In this document: positions 1 to 7,287 of the stretch, piece by piece
Layout of the letters: each line of letters begins with the position of its first letter
Numbering within the stretch: the first letter of the stretch is position 1
Assembly: GCA_049424465.1 (NCBI GenBank)
Contig: JBMSSR010000019.1
Coordinates: forward strand, 1-18,667
Direction of reading: 5' to 3'
Origin: UBA668 sp049424465
GTDB taxonomy: Bacteria > Actinomycetota > Acidimicrobiia > Acidimicrobiales > Ilumatobacteraceae
Length of the DNA: 18,667 nucleotides
The notes under the pieces: model-generated
Seen by the model: the letters and a program-made list of their open reading frames with translations, nothing else
Database searches by the model: none
What the model was told of the DNA's origin: nothing
Made by a program: the position numbers and the translations under genes

Positions 1-416
1 CGCTCGATGTCGTTGCCCTTGTAGGTGCTGCCGTCGCCCCAGATGTCGACGCCGTCCTCCTGCATCGCACGCACCAGCAGCGTGCCGGTGACGGCGCGGC
101 CGAGCGGCGTGGTGTTGAAGTACGTCTTGCCGGCGGTGGTGATGTGGAACGCACCGCACTGCAGTGCCACGAGCCCCTCGTGCACCAGTTCGGTGCGGCA
201 GTCGACGAGGCGGGCCTCCTCGGCCCCGTACTCCTTTGCGCGGCCGGGTACACCCGGCAGGTCGGGCTCGTCGTGCTGGCCGAGGTCGGCGGTGTAGCAG
301 TAGGGGATCGCGCCCTTCTCGCGCATCCACGCCACGGCAGCCGACGTATCGAGCCCCCCACTGAACGCGATCCCGACCCGTTCGCCGACGGGGAGTGACG
401 TGAGCACCTTGGCCAT
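1..416 (-). CDS. argG: Argininosuccinate synthase, N-terminal part (3' end beyond window)
   Basis: The reverse strand encodes 138 residues from an ATG at 416 to the window edge, with no stop. ArgG condenses citrulline and aspartate with ATP to argininosuccinate in arginine synthesis, in the cytosol. The ATP-binding PP-loop is clear (SGGLDTS, residues 19-25), followed by YTADLGQHDEPD (41-52), then CGAF, YFNTTPLGRAVTG and the WGDGSTYKGNDIER stretch at the edge. These segments match the E. coli-type (about 447 residue) subclass rather than the shorter ArgG common in Gram-positives; this subclass call is from memory of the family. The start is fixed by the PP-loop distance and by a TAGCGT box 9 bases upstream. 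Only about the first third is present, so integrity cannot be judged. Confidence 0.95.
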   Translation of the reverse strand, partial: MAKVLTSLPVGERVGIAFSGGLDTSAAVAWMREKGAIPYCYTADLGQHDEPDLPGVPGRAKEYGAEEARLVDCRTELVHEGLVALQCGAFHITTAGKTYFNTTPLGRAVTGTLLVRAMQEDGVDIWGDGSTYKGNDIE

Positions 417-425
417 AAGGCCGAA

Positions 426-431
426 ACGCTA
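426..431 (-). promoter_or_regulatory. Candidate -10 box of argG
   Basis: TAGCGT on the minus strand lies 9 bases before the argG ATG and overlaps the TAG stop of the upstream small membrane protein gene. Spacing would give a 0-3 base leader. No -35 element is evident. This is a motif reading only. Confidence 0.3.
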
Positions 432-1040
432 CCGCGTGGGGTCTGGTTCGTCCGAGGGTACCGTCGACTCGGCGCGGTACATGCCGGCGAACGACGCGAC
501 CGAGACGAGCAATGTTGCCGCCGCGACCGTGAGCTCGACGCCGCCGTACGCCGCGACACGGCCGAGATCGCCGATGGCGATCGCTGCGGTCGCGAGCGAT
601 GCCGCAACACCGATCCACGACGCCCGCCGCATGCCGCCAAAGGCGGCGAGGACCGCGAGCAGCGGCAGCACGAACGGCAGCGCCGTCACGACGGGTGATG
701 CAGGGCGGGCCTCGGGGCCGAGCCACCACGTCGACAGGCCTGTCGTGCGCGAACTGACCCACACCGCAGCCAGCGACACCACACCCAGCAGCCATGCGCA
801 GCCGAGCGCCGTGGCCCAGTTCGCAGTGAGGTCGCCCGGTCGCTGCTGGCGACGGCGGCGAGCGCGGCGGTGGGTCGACGTGACGGCGTCGGCCGGCGGA
901 AGGGGAAGGCCCGATGCGGCGGCAGCCGGGTCGTCGCCATGACCACCGTCGGCCGCAGCAGCGTCGGCGACGACGGCACTCGGAGCGGGGGGTGACGCGT
1001 TGCTCGCCGTTGCCGATGTGGCCTCGGTCGCGTCGTCCAT
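429..1040 (-). CDS. Small membrane protein, four predicted helices, unknown function
   Basis: 203 residues from ATG 1040. The first ~65 residues are Ala/Pro/Asp-rich and end in a strongly basic patch (RRARRRRQQR), predicted cytoplasmic and disordered. Four hydrophobic segments follow: ATALGCAWLLGVVSLAAVWV, VVTALPFVLPLLAVLAAFGG, WIGVAASLATAAIAIGDLG, and VELTVAAATLLVSVASFAG. The reading frame continues upstream to 1244, but that extension runs antisense through the glycosyltransferase gene. ATG 1040 follows a TACCCT box by 7 bases, which supports it. The stop lies 12 bases before argG on the same strand, so the two may be cotranscribed. I do not recognise a family. Confidence 0.7.
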   Translation of the reverse strand: MDDATEATSATASNASPPAPSAVVADAAAADGGHGDDPAAAASGLPLPPADAVTSTHRRARRRRQQRPGDLTANWATALGCAWLLGVVSLAAVWVSSRTTGLSTWWLGPEARPASPVVTALPFVLPLLAVLAAFGGMRRASWIGVAASLATAAIAIGDLGRVAAYGGVELTVAAATLLVSVASFAGMYRAESTVPSDEPDPTR

Positions 1041-1047
1041 CAGCCCG

Positions 1048-1053
1048 AGGGTA
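1048..1053 (-). promoter_or_regulatory. Candidate -10 box, membrane protein gene
   Basis: TACCCT on the minus strand, 7 bases before the ATG at 1040. This fits a leaderless transcript. It lies in the 55-base divergent gap shared with the glycosyltransferase gene. Confidence 0.4.
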
Positions 1054-1081
1054 GCGACCCCATCGACGCGAGTTGCGGCGG

Positions 1082-1087
1082 TAGCCT
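1082..1087 (+). promoter_or_regulatory. Candidate -10 box, glycosyltransferase gene
   Basis: TAGCCT, 8 bases before the GTG at 1096. The same hexamer precedes the membrane protein at 8005 and the rhomboid gene at 14512. No Shine-Dalgarno sequence is visible before the GTG, which is consistent with leaderless initiation. Confidence 0.4.
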
Positions 1088-1095
1088 TCCGCCCC

Positions 1096-1875
1096 GTGAA
1101 CGCACCGGCCACCCCCGCCCGGTTCGGCGACCCGTTCGAGAAGCTCAGCATCTTCTTCCCGATGTGGAACGAGGAGCTGTACATCGAGCGGGCGGTCGGC
1201 TCGGCCATCGAGGAATGCGAGATCCTGCTGGCCAAGGGCGACATCCGCGACTACGAGGTCATCGTCGTCGACGACGCGAGCACCGACCACACGCCCGAGA
1301 TCGCCGACCGGCTGGCCGCCGAAAACCCGCACGTTCGGGTCGTGCACCACCCGGTCAACCGCAAGCTCGGCGGCTCGATGAAGACCGGCTTCGCGTCCGC
1401 CACCGGCGACGTCGTGCTGTACAGCGATGCCGACCTGCCGTTCGACATGGCCGAGGCCGCCCGTGCGGTCCGCCTGATGCGCTACTACGAGGCCGACATC
1501 GTCAGCGCCTACCGCTTCGACCGCACTGGCGAGGGCGCGATCCGCGAGGTCTACACCTTCTTCTACAACCTGCTGATCCGTCGACTGTTCGGCGTGCGCA
1601 TGCGCGACATCAACTTCGCGTTCAAACTGTGCCGCACCCGCATCTTCGAGCACATCACGCTGCAGAGCGAGGGCTCGTTCATCGACGCCGAGCTCATCAT
1701 CCGTGCCAAGAAGCTCGGCTATCAGGTCATCCAGTTCGGCGTCGACTACTTCCCCCGCACCCGCGGCGAGAGCACGCTGGCATCGTCGTCGGTGATCCAG
1801 CGGATCATCAAGGAGATGGTGGCGCTGCGCAAGGAACTGCGCGGCATCGAGCCGGTGACCGGCCAGCACGGCTGA
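1096..1875 (+). CDS. GT2 family glycosyltransferase (polyprenyl-phosphate hexose synthase-like)
   Basis: 259 residues from GTG 1096. It is a GT-A fold family 2 transferase. Visible motifs are the first strand (LSIFFPMWNEE, 17-27), VIVVDDAS (56-62), and a metal-binding DAD (111-113) in YSDADLPF. The downstream SAYRFDRTGEGAIREVY and FIDAEL stretches resemble dolichyl/polyprenyl-phosphate mannose or glucose synthases. Such enzymes move a sugar from a nucleotide donor to a lipid phosphate at the inner membrane face. There is no C-terminal membrane domain, so it is a soluble, membrane-associated type. The open frame extends to 1000, but that part overlaps the divergent gene's start. GTG 1096 fits the start of homology and the upstream TAGCCT box. 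The exact sugar and acceptor are unknown. Confidence 0.85.
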   Translation: MNAPATPARFGDPFEKLSIFFPMWNEELYIERAVGSAIEECEILLAKGDIRDYEVIVVDDASTDHTPEIADRLAAENPHVRVVHHPVNRKLGGSMKTGFASATGDVVLYSDADLPFDMAEAARAVRLMRYYEADIVSAYRFDRTGEGAIREVYTFFYNLLIRRLFGVRMRDINFAFKLCRTRIFEHITLQSEGSFIDAELIIRAKKLGYQVIQFGVDYFPRTRGESTLASSSVIQRIIKEMVALRKELRGIEPVTGQHG

Positions 1876-1899
1876 CGCCGTCCGGCAGGCACCGCTCAC

Positions 1900-1905
1900 T
1901 AGGAT
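1900..1905 (+). promoter_or_regulatory. Candidate -10 box of the L,D-transpeptidase gene
   Basis: TAGGAT lies in the 59-base gap after the glycosyltransferase stop, 29 bases before the GTG at 1935. It would give a short leader containing the GGAGA ribosome-binding site at 1926-1930. Contrast this with the leaderless layout elsewhere in the window. Confidence 0.35.
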
Positions 1906-1925
1906 TTCGACGTCCTGTTCGTCCC

Positions 1926-1930
1926 GGAGA
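1926..1930 (+). promoter_or_regulatory. Ribosome-binding site deciding the L,D-transpeptidase start
   Basis: GGAGA, 4 bases before the GTG at 1935. The open frame runs much further upstream (to 1164), but only as an out-of-frame reading of the glycosyltransferase gene. This site supports GTG 1935. Confidence 0.5.
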
Positions 1931-1934
1931 GTTC

Positions 1935-3086
1935 GTGACCGCCCGTCGGCCCCCCGCCCAACCCGCCCGCCGCCGCCCGTCGCGCCCCGCCGCGCCTCCG
2001 CCGCCCCCGCCGATGCGCAAGTGGGTGCCGGCCATCGGCGCGGTCACGGTGCTCGCCGCAGTGGTCTTCGCCGGCTTCTCCGGTGGCGACGGCGGCACCG
2101 ACTCGTTGGACAACCTCGGTCAGGTCAACGACTCGAACCTGACGGTGCCGTCGAGCACGCCCGACGGCGTGGTGGTGGGGACCGGTGGCCCGAGCGTCAA
2201 GACCAACCTCAGCCAGCCGCTCACGCGTGGCATGTCGGGCCCCGAGGTCACGGCGATGCAGCAACGCCTGCACGACCTGGGATTCGACCCGGGCCCGATC
2301 GACGGCCAGTTCGGCGGCGGCACCGAGCAGGCGCTGTGGGCGTTCGAGGGGCTCCTCGACAACGTGCGCTACGACCAGCAGACGGGCATCCTCACCAACG
2401 AGTTGTGGCAGCGCATGCAGGACGACCTCATCTTCCAGCCGCGCCGCGTGCAGAACATCGCCGACCAGACCCACGTCGAGGTGTACCTCGACCTGCAGGT
2501 GCTCGTGGTGTTCAAGAACAACCGCTCGGTGCTCGTCACGCACATCTCGAGCGGCGAGCTCGACGAGAACGGCAAGCCCAAGCTGTGGTGCCAGATCGTC
2601 ACCTATGACACCGACAAGAACGGCGAGCCGCTCGAGGAGCCCGTCACCAAGGACGAGTGCGCCTACGCGAAGACACCGGGCGGTGTCTTCCGCTTCACGC
2701 GCAAGTACGCGGGCAAGCGCAACGGGCCGCTCGGCGGCATGATGAACCCCGTCTACTTCAACTACGGCATCGCTGTGCACGGTGCCGACAACGTGCCAAA
2801 CAAGCCGGCCTCGCACGGCTGTGTGCGCATCCCGCAGTGGGTGGCCGACTACTTCCCGACACTCGTCGAGATCGGTGACTTCATCTTCGTCTGGAACGGC
2901 GAGAAGGAGCCCGAGGACGTGACGGAGGAGGAGAGCCAACCGTCATGGAACTTCGCCAACCCGAACTCGACGTACACCACGACCTCGTCCTCCACCACGA
3001 CGCTCCCGTTCGCGACGACGGTGCCGAAGACCACGACCACGGTGAAGGCGACGACGACCACCAAGCCGCCGGCAACTGCCCCGTGA
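1935..3086 (+). CDS. L,D-transpeptidase with peptidoglycan-binding domain and Thr-rich tail
   Basis: 383 residues. It is predicted to form 3-3 cross-links (or attach proteins) in peptidoglycan outside the membrane. Order of parts: a basic, Pro-rich cytoplasmic start (1-30); one transmembrane or signal-anchor helix (31-48); a linker; a PG_binding_1 domain (about 95-162, with SGPEVTAMQQRLHDLGF and GPIDGQFGGGTEQAL); and a YkuD catalytic domain (about 178-320). The catalytic signature is complete: H282 in AVHGAD and SHGCVRIP with H294, Cys296 and R298. An insertion at about 217-245 carries two cysteines (219, 242) that could form a disulfide. The last ~40 residues are mostly Thr/Ser. The gene lies downstream of, and on the same strand as, the glycosyltransferase. 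Confidence 0.92.
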   Translation: MTARRPPAQPARRRPSRPAAPPPPPPMRKWVPAIGAVTVLAAVVFAGFSGGDGGTDSLDNLGQVNDSNLTVPSSTPDGVVVGTGGPSVKTNLSQPLTRGMSGPEVTAMQQRLHDLGFDPGPIDGQFGGGTEQALWAFEGLLDNVRYDQQTGILTNELWQRMQDDLIFQPRRVQNIADQTHVEVYLDLQVLVVFKNNRSVLVTHISSGELDENGKPKLWCQIVTYDTDKNGEPLEEPVTKDECAYAKTPGGVFRFTRKYAGKRNGPLGGMMNPVYFNYGIAVHGADNVPNKPASHGCVRIPQWVADYFPTLVEIGDFIFVWNGEKEPEDVTEEESQPSWNFANPNSTYTTTSSSTTTLPFATTVPKTTTTVKATTTTKPPATAP

Positions 3087-3097
3087 GGAGCCAGTGC

Positions 3098-3125
3098 GCG
3101 GTGCCCGCTCCCTGACGGGCGCTGC
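3098..3125. terminator. Terminator-like hairpin between convergent genes
   Basis: A 10-base stem (3098-3107 with 3116-3125) with two G-U pairs in one orientation and an 8-base loop lies between the stop of the L,D-transpeptidase (3086) and the stop of the metallopeptidase (3129). There is no T tract, as is common in high-GC actinobacteria. It probably serves as a shared terminator; this is inferred from position and pairing only. Confidence 0.45.
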
Positions 3126-3128
3126 CGC

Positions 3129-4685
3129 TCAGCAGGCCGCGATGCCGCCCAGCACGCCGGCACGGAATGCGGCGATCTTCTCGAACGCGCTGCCGACGAT
3201 GTTCGTGTCGTCGGAGGGATCGCTGTTCCTGATCGCCGTCACGATTGCCTCGTCGAGATCACCTGCGGAGAGTTGGATGGCGCTGTCGGCGGGGGTGGGC
3301 GGCACGATCGACCCGACCCACGCACCGGTGAGGCACTCACCGGCCAACGCCCTCTCCTCGCCGGTACTCGTGCTCGACAGGGCGCGCAGCACCGCCTCGC
3401 TGTAGGCGTTCGCCAGCAGATAGCCGATCGAGAGGTCGCCCCCGAGCGGGTCGGCCACCAGTCGCTCGGCGAGCGCACGGTCCCAGTAGATGGTGCGGTC
3501 GCCCGGGCAGTAGATGACGTCGCCCGCCGTGACGGGTGTGTCGAGCGAGGGACACGACGGCAGCCCACCGTACGGCTCGAACGACTCGAAGGTCGGCGCG
3601 GCGAACCCGACGTCGCTGGCGGCGGTGAGTGCCAGCCAGAACTGGTCGAGGCTCTCGGGGATCAGGGTGACGATGTCGCTGCCCACACCGTCCGGGTCCT
3701 CGACGGGGAGGTCGCCGAGGTTGGGGTCCTCGTACCCCGACACGAACGGGATGTCGATCAGCTGTGACTCGCGGTCCTCGGAGAAGAACGTCGCGCAGCG
3801 CTCGACCCCGCCGTTGAAGCCGTCCTGGAACGCGCCGACGCGGTCGAAGCCCGTGCCGTGTGCGTCAGGGTTGTCGAGGCCGCCCAGCTCGACGGGATCG
3901 CGGATCTGGATCATCGCGATCAGCCCGGCGCGCAGGTCGACGTCGTCGAAGTGCACGGCCCGGTCGCCGTCGGTCGCCGCACTGGCTGCCCACGCGCCGG
4001 CGAAGCAGTCGGCCTGCTGCTCCTTGAGAATGGTCGGCTGGTCGAACTCGCCGATGCGTTCCTGCACGGCGTGACCGAATTCGTGGGCGAGCACGATCGC
4101 CACCGCCTCCCTGCCGAGGTCGTCGACCAGCCCGGGGACGAGGTCGGCGTCGTCGTAGGCGATGAAGTCGTCCACGCGGCAGTAGAACGCACCGCTCTCG
4201 CGCACCTCGTCGTAGGTCGTCTCGTCGCCGCCACACCCCGGGATCGCGTCGGTTCGGTCGGGGTACGCGGCGAACACACCGCCGTCGAGCGTGGTCCAGC
4301 CCTCGCCGTACACGGCGGGGAGTTGTTCGGCCCAGAATGCCTCGACGTCGCTGAACACCGCAGTGACGAAATCGTCGTAGTCGCGCGGCGGCTTGTTGCC
4401 GCCGAAGTCGACGATGCCGGTGCCGACCGGGACGGGGGGCACGGGGGCCGTCGACGCATCGGTGGCGGGGGCGTCCGCGGTCGTGGAGCGTGACGACACG
4501 GTGTGCGCGCCCTGTACCGACGTGCATGCGGCAAGCGTCGTGGCGGCGATGGCGACCGTCGTCGCCGCAGCGAGGTGGTGCGTGGCCCACGACCGAACCC
4601 GGCGCCGCCGGGTCGCTGCACCCGCGCCCCGACGGCCGTCGAGAGGTGTAGCGCCAGCGGGTCCGATCGGCACGCGGGCGAGCAT
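3129..4685 (-). CDS. Zinc metallopeptidase-like lipoprotein with a degenerate second copy
   Basis: 518 residues. A basic N-terminal stretch and hydrophobic helix end in the lipobox LAAC (51-54), so Cys54 is the predicted lipid anchor. The first domain (about 105-330) has the gluzincin signature HEFGH (201-205) and a downstream EQQADCFAGAW (Glu222 as candidate third zinc ligand). This pattern is typical of the 'neutral zinc metallopeptidase' (YpfJ-like) family. The second half (about 335-518) repeats the layout of the first: a SLDQFW segment against DVEAFW, VIYCPGDRTIYWD against FYCRVDDFIAYDD, GECLTGAWVGS against ADCFAGAWAAS, and FEKIAAFRAGVLGG against FDRVGAFQDGFNGG. In the position of HEFGH it has NAYSE, so it lacks zinc ligands. 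The start could be later than ATG 4685, because the n-region is long. The substrate is unknown. Confidence 0.85.
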   Translation of the reverse strand: MLARVPIGPAGATPLDGRRGAGAATRRRRVRSWATHHLAAATTVAIAATTLAACTSVQGAHTVSSRSTTADAPATDASTAPVPPVPVGTGIVDFGGNKPPRDYDDFVTAVFSDVEAFWAEQLPAVYGEGWTTLDGGVFAAYPDRTDAIPGCGGDETTYDEVRESGAFYCRVDDFIAYDDADLVPGLVDDLGREAVAIVLAHEFGHAVQERIGEFDQPTILKEQQADCFAGAWAASAATDGDRAVHFDDVDLRAGLIAMIQIRDPVELGGLDNPDAHGTGFDRVGAFQDGFNGGVERCATFFSEDRESQLIDIPFVSGYEDPNLGDLPVEDPDGVGSDIVTLIPESLDQFWLALTAASDVGFAAPTFESFEPYGGLPSCPSLDTPVTAGDVIYCPGDRTIYWDRALAERLVADPLGGDLSIGYLLANAYSEAVLRALSSTSTGEERALAGECLTGAWVGSIVPPTPADSAIQLSAGDLDEAIVTAIRNSDPSDDTNIVGSAFEKIAAFRAGVLGGIAAC

Positions 4686-4702
4686 ATGGCGGGCGTTCGC
4701 GA

Positions 4703-4708
4703 CAGAAT
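4703..4708 (+). promoter_or_regulatory. Candidate -10 box of the M24 peptidase, possibly bidirectional
   Basis: CAGAAT ends 6 bases before the ATG at 4715, which fits leaderless initiation. Read on the other strand, the overlapping bases give CATTCT, 18 bases before the metallopeptidase ATG at 4685. The 29-base divergent gap therefore could hold one two-way -10 element. Confidence 0.35.
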
Positions 4709-4714
4709 GCGCCG

Positions 4715-5833
4715 ATGGGCCCCACCACTCCGACGTCCGTCCTCCGCTCCCGGGTCGACCGGGCCCGCGCCGTCATGGCGGCGCGCGGCATCGACACGCT
4801 GCTCGTGTCGGTCGGCAGCGACCTGCCCTATCTCGTCGGCTACGAGGCGATGCCGCTCGAGCGGCTCACGATGCTCGTGGTGCCGCGCGACGGTGATGCC
4901 ACCCTCGTCATCCCGCGGCTCGAGGCACCGCGCGTCGTCGAGCAGCCCGGCGTGTTCAGCCTGCGGCCGTGGAACGAGACCGACGACCCGGTGGCACTCG
5001 TCGCGTCGCTGGTGCCGCAACCCGCCGTGGCCGCGGTGGGCGACACCATGTGGGCCCGCTTCCTCGTCGACCTGCTCGGCCACTGGCCGTCGGGCAGCAC
5101 GCGTTACGTCCGGTCGGTCGAGGTGATGGGCGAGCTGCGCACGCGCAAGGACGCCGCCGAGGTCGCTGCGCTGCGCGCCGCAGGCGCGGCCGCCGACCGT
5201 GTCGCGGCGCAGCTGCACGCCGGTGACATCCCGCTGGCAGGGCGCACCGAGGCCGAGGTGAGTGCCGACATCTCGGCGCGCCTGCTGGCCGAGGGGCACG
5301 ACGTCGTCAACTTCGCGATCGTCGCGGCCGGCGAGAACGCCGCGTCGCCGCACCACCACCCCGGCTCGCGTGTCATCCGCGACGGCGAGATCGTGCTGTG
5401 CGACTTCGGCGGCACGATGAACGGCTACTGCAGCGACATCACGCGCTGCGTCCACATCGGTGAGGTGCCCGACGACATCGCGCGCGCGTACGCAGTGCTG
5501 AAGAAGGCCCAGGCAGCGGGTGTTGCCGCCGGGCGCATCGGTGCGTCGTGCGAGACGGTCGACGCGGTCACGCGAAAGGTGATCGACGACGCCGGCTACG
5601 GCGAGTGGTTCATCCACCGCACCGGTCACGGCATCGGCATGGAGGAACACGAGGACCCCTACATGGTCTCGGGCAACGCGCAGCAGATCGTGGCCGGACA
5701 TGCATTCAGCGTCGAACCGGGTATCTACGTGGCCGGCCGCTGGGGCATGCGTCTCGAGGACATCGTCGTCGCGGCCGACGAGGGACCCGACTCGATGAAC
5801 CACGCCGACCACTCGCTCGTGGTCCTCGGCTGA
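4715..5833 (+). CDS. M24 family aminopeptidase P-like (Xaa-Pro peptidase)
   Basis: 372 residues. This is a creatinase-like N-terminal domain (about 1-140) plus a pita-bread metallopeptidase domain (about 145-372), predicted to remove N-terminal residues before proline in the cytosol. All five dimetal ligands can be placed: Asp230 (CDFGG), Asp241 (CSDITR), His305 (HRTGHGIGMEEHEDP), Glu334 (VEPGIYV) and Glu348 (RLEDIV). The length is usual for PepQ/PepP-type bacterial enzymes. No signal peptide is present. It is divergent from the metallopeptidase lipoprotein across 29 bases, and 24 bases separate its stop from the carotenoid oxygenase ATG. The exact specificity (prolidase or aminopeptidase P) cannot be told from motifs. 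Confidence 0.92.
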   Translation: MGPTTPTSVLRSRVDRARAVMAARGIDTLLVSVGSDLPYLVGYEAMPLERLTMLVVPRDGDATLVIPRLEAPRVVEQPGVFSLRPWNETDDPVALVASLVPQPAVAAVGDTMWARFLVDLLGHWPSGSTRYVRSVEVMGELRTRKDAAEVAALRAAGAAADRVAAQLHAGDIPLAGRTEAEVSADISARLLAEGHDVVNFAIVAAGENAASPHHHPGSRVIRDGEIVLCDFGGTMNGYCSDITRCVHIGEVPDDIARAYAVLKKAQAAGVAAGRIGASCETVDAVTRKVIDDAGYGEWFIHRTGHGIGMEEHEDPYMVSGNAQQIVAGHAFSVEPGIYVAGRWGMRLEDIVVAADEGPDSMNHADHSLVVLG

Positions 5834-5857
5834 CGAGCGGTCTGCGAGCATGACCCC

Positions 5858-7267
5858 ATGACCATCGACGCACCCGGCAGCACCTCGCGCACCGATTCGA
5901 AGCCCGAGGGCGAGCAGCGCCTGCCGTGGCACCTGCGCGGCAACTACGCACCGGTGACCGACGAGGTCGAGGTGTACGACCTGCCCGTCACTGGCCACCT
6001 GCCCGAGTTCCTCGACGGCTGGTACGTGCGGAACGGGGCCAACCCGGCCTCCGGGTACTCGCCGCACTGGTTCGCCGGCGACGGCATGCTGCATGCGGTC
6101 CGCCTGCGCGACGGTGCGGCCGAGTGGTATCGCAACCGCTGGGTGCGTACCAAGGCGCTCGCCGGCCAGACGCGCATCGACATGGCCACGGGCACGTTCG
6201 ACCTGACGGTCGGGCTGGCCAACACGCACGTGTGGCGCCACGCCGGCCGGGTCTTCGCCCTCGAGGAGGCGAGCCTGCCCAACGAGGTGACGCTCGACCT
6301 CGACACGCTGGGGCCCTGCGATTTCGGAGGCCGCCTGCGCACGCCGATGACGGCGCACCCGCACACGTGCCCCGAGACCGGCGAGATGCACTTCTTCGGG
6401 TACGAGCTCGTGGGCGCGCCGTACGTGACGTACCACGTGGTGGATGCCGCTGGCGACCTGGTGCACTCGCAGCCCATCGACGTGCCGGGCCCGACGATGG
6501 TCCACGACTTCGCGCTCAGCCGCAACTTCGCGGTGTTCCTCGACCTGCCGGTCACGTTCGACCTCGGGCTGGCGATGACCGGCACGATGCCGTTCGGGTG
6601 GGACGCCGCCTACGGGGCGCGCATCGGCTTGTTGTCGCGCGACGGCGCACGGCGGGGCGAGCAGCCGAGGTGGTTCGACGTGTCGCTCTGCTACGTCTTC
6701 CACGTCATGAACGCGTGGGACGACGGTGACCGCTACGTGTGGCTCGATGCCGGTCGGCACGCGTCGATGTGGGACGGAGCGCCCGACCGCTTCGAGCCGA
6801 GCATGCTGTGGCGCTGGCGGTTCGACCTGCAGACCGGGGCGGTCACCGAGGAACAACTCGACGGGGTCAGCCACGCCTTCCCGCGTATCGACGAGCGTCG
6901 TACCGGGCTGCCGAACCGCTACGGGTGGGCAGTTGCGCCGCGCCATCCCGAGGTCGCCGACCGTCGTGGTGGTGCGGGGCTCGGCGACCCGACGTGCATC
7001 GTCAAGTACGACCTGCAGACCGGCGCACGATCGGTGCACGACTTCGGGCCATCGGCACAGACTGGCGAGCCGGTGTTCGTGCCGGTGCACGACGGCGCCG
7101 GCGAGGACGAAGGCGTGCTCGTCACCTATGTCTTCGACGCGGACGGCGAGTCGTCATCGTTCGTGGTACTGGACGCGGCCGACATGAGTGCCGATCCGAT
7201 CGCCACGGTGACACTGCCGCAGCGCGTGCCGAACGGCTTCCACGGCTCGTGGTTCGCCGCTGGCTGA
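5858..7267 (+). CDS. Carotenoid oxygenase (RPE65/CCD family)
   Basis: 469 residues. This family uses a mononuclear iron centre to cleave carotenoid or other conjugated or stilbene-like double bonds with O2. The N-terminal family signature is strong: LPEFLDGWYVRNGANP, then HWFAGDGMLHAVRL. The four iron-binding histidines can be placed: His167 (TAHPHT), His216 (MVHDFA), His282 (FHVMNAWDDGD) and His462 (PNGFHGSW). The PETGEMHFFGYE stretch after the first histidine is also typical. There is no signal peptide. It follows the peptidase gene by 24 bases and may be cotranscribed. No carotenoid synthesis gene is in the window, so the substrate stays open: apocarotenoid, lignostilbene or other. Confidence 0.93.
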   Translation: MTIDAPGSTSRTDSKPEGEQRLPWHLRGNYAPVTDEVEVYDLPVTGHLPEFLDGWYVRNGANPASGYSPHWFAGDGMLHAVRLRDGAAEWYRNRWVRTKALAGQTRIDMATGTFDLTVGLANTHVWRHAGRVFALEEASLPNEVTLDLDTLGPCDFGGRLRTPMTAHPHTCPETGEMHFFGYELVGAPYVTYHVVDAAGDLVHSQPIDVPGPTMVHDFALSRNFAVFLDLPVTFDLGLAMTGTMPFGWDAAYGARIGLLSRDGARRGEQPRWFDVSLCYVFHVMNAWDDGDRYVWLDAGRHASMWDGAPDRFEPSMLWRWRFDLQTGAVTEEQLDGVSHAFPRIDERRTGLPNRYGWAVAPRHPEVADRRGGAGLGDPTCIVKYDLQTGARSVHDFGPSAQTGEPVFVPVHDGAGEDEGVLVTYVFDADGESSSFVVLDAADMSADPIATVTLPQRVPNGFHGSWFAAG

Positions 7268-7287
7268 GCCGCCTCGGCGTGCTCAGC
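7263..7287. terminator. Inverted repeat over two convergent stop codons
   Basis: Perfect 7-base arms GCTGAGC (7263-7269) and GCTCAGC (7281-7287) with an 11-base loop. The left arm contains the TGA of the carotenoid oxygenase and the right arm the TGA (other strand) of the lipoprotein gene. It could act as a two-way terminator. No T tract is present. Confidence 0.4.

Noticed and set aside
429..979. Several alternative frames over the small membrane protein region
   Set aside because: They lack hydrophobic segments or coherent composition. The chosen minus-strand frame has four clear helices and a promoter-like box at the right distance.
2976..3075. ACC/ACG-rich repetitive DNA, considered as a microsatellite or CRISPR-like repeat
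   Set aside because: It encodes the Thr-rich tail of the L,D-transpeptidase in frame up to its stop, has no spacer structure and is explained by protein composition.
1164..3086. A 640-codon frame joining glycosyltransferase DNA to the L,D-transpeptidase
   Set aside because: The first part is an out-of-frame reading of the glycosyltransferase gene. A GGAGA site and GTG at 1935 give the true start.
3920..7090. A 1056-codon open frame on the minus strand across two genes
   Set aside because: It is antisense to the M24 peptidase and carotenoid oxygenase, both of which have complete catalytic motifs, and its residue composition (His/Arg/Val repeats) is typical of a GC-rich shadow frame.
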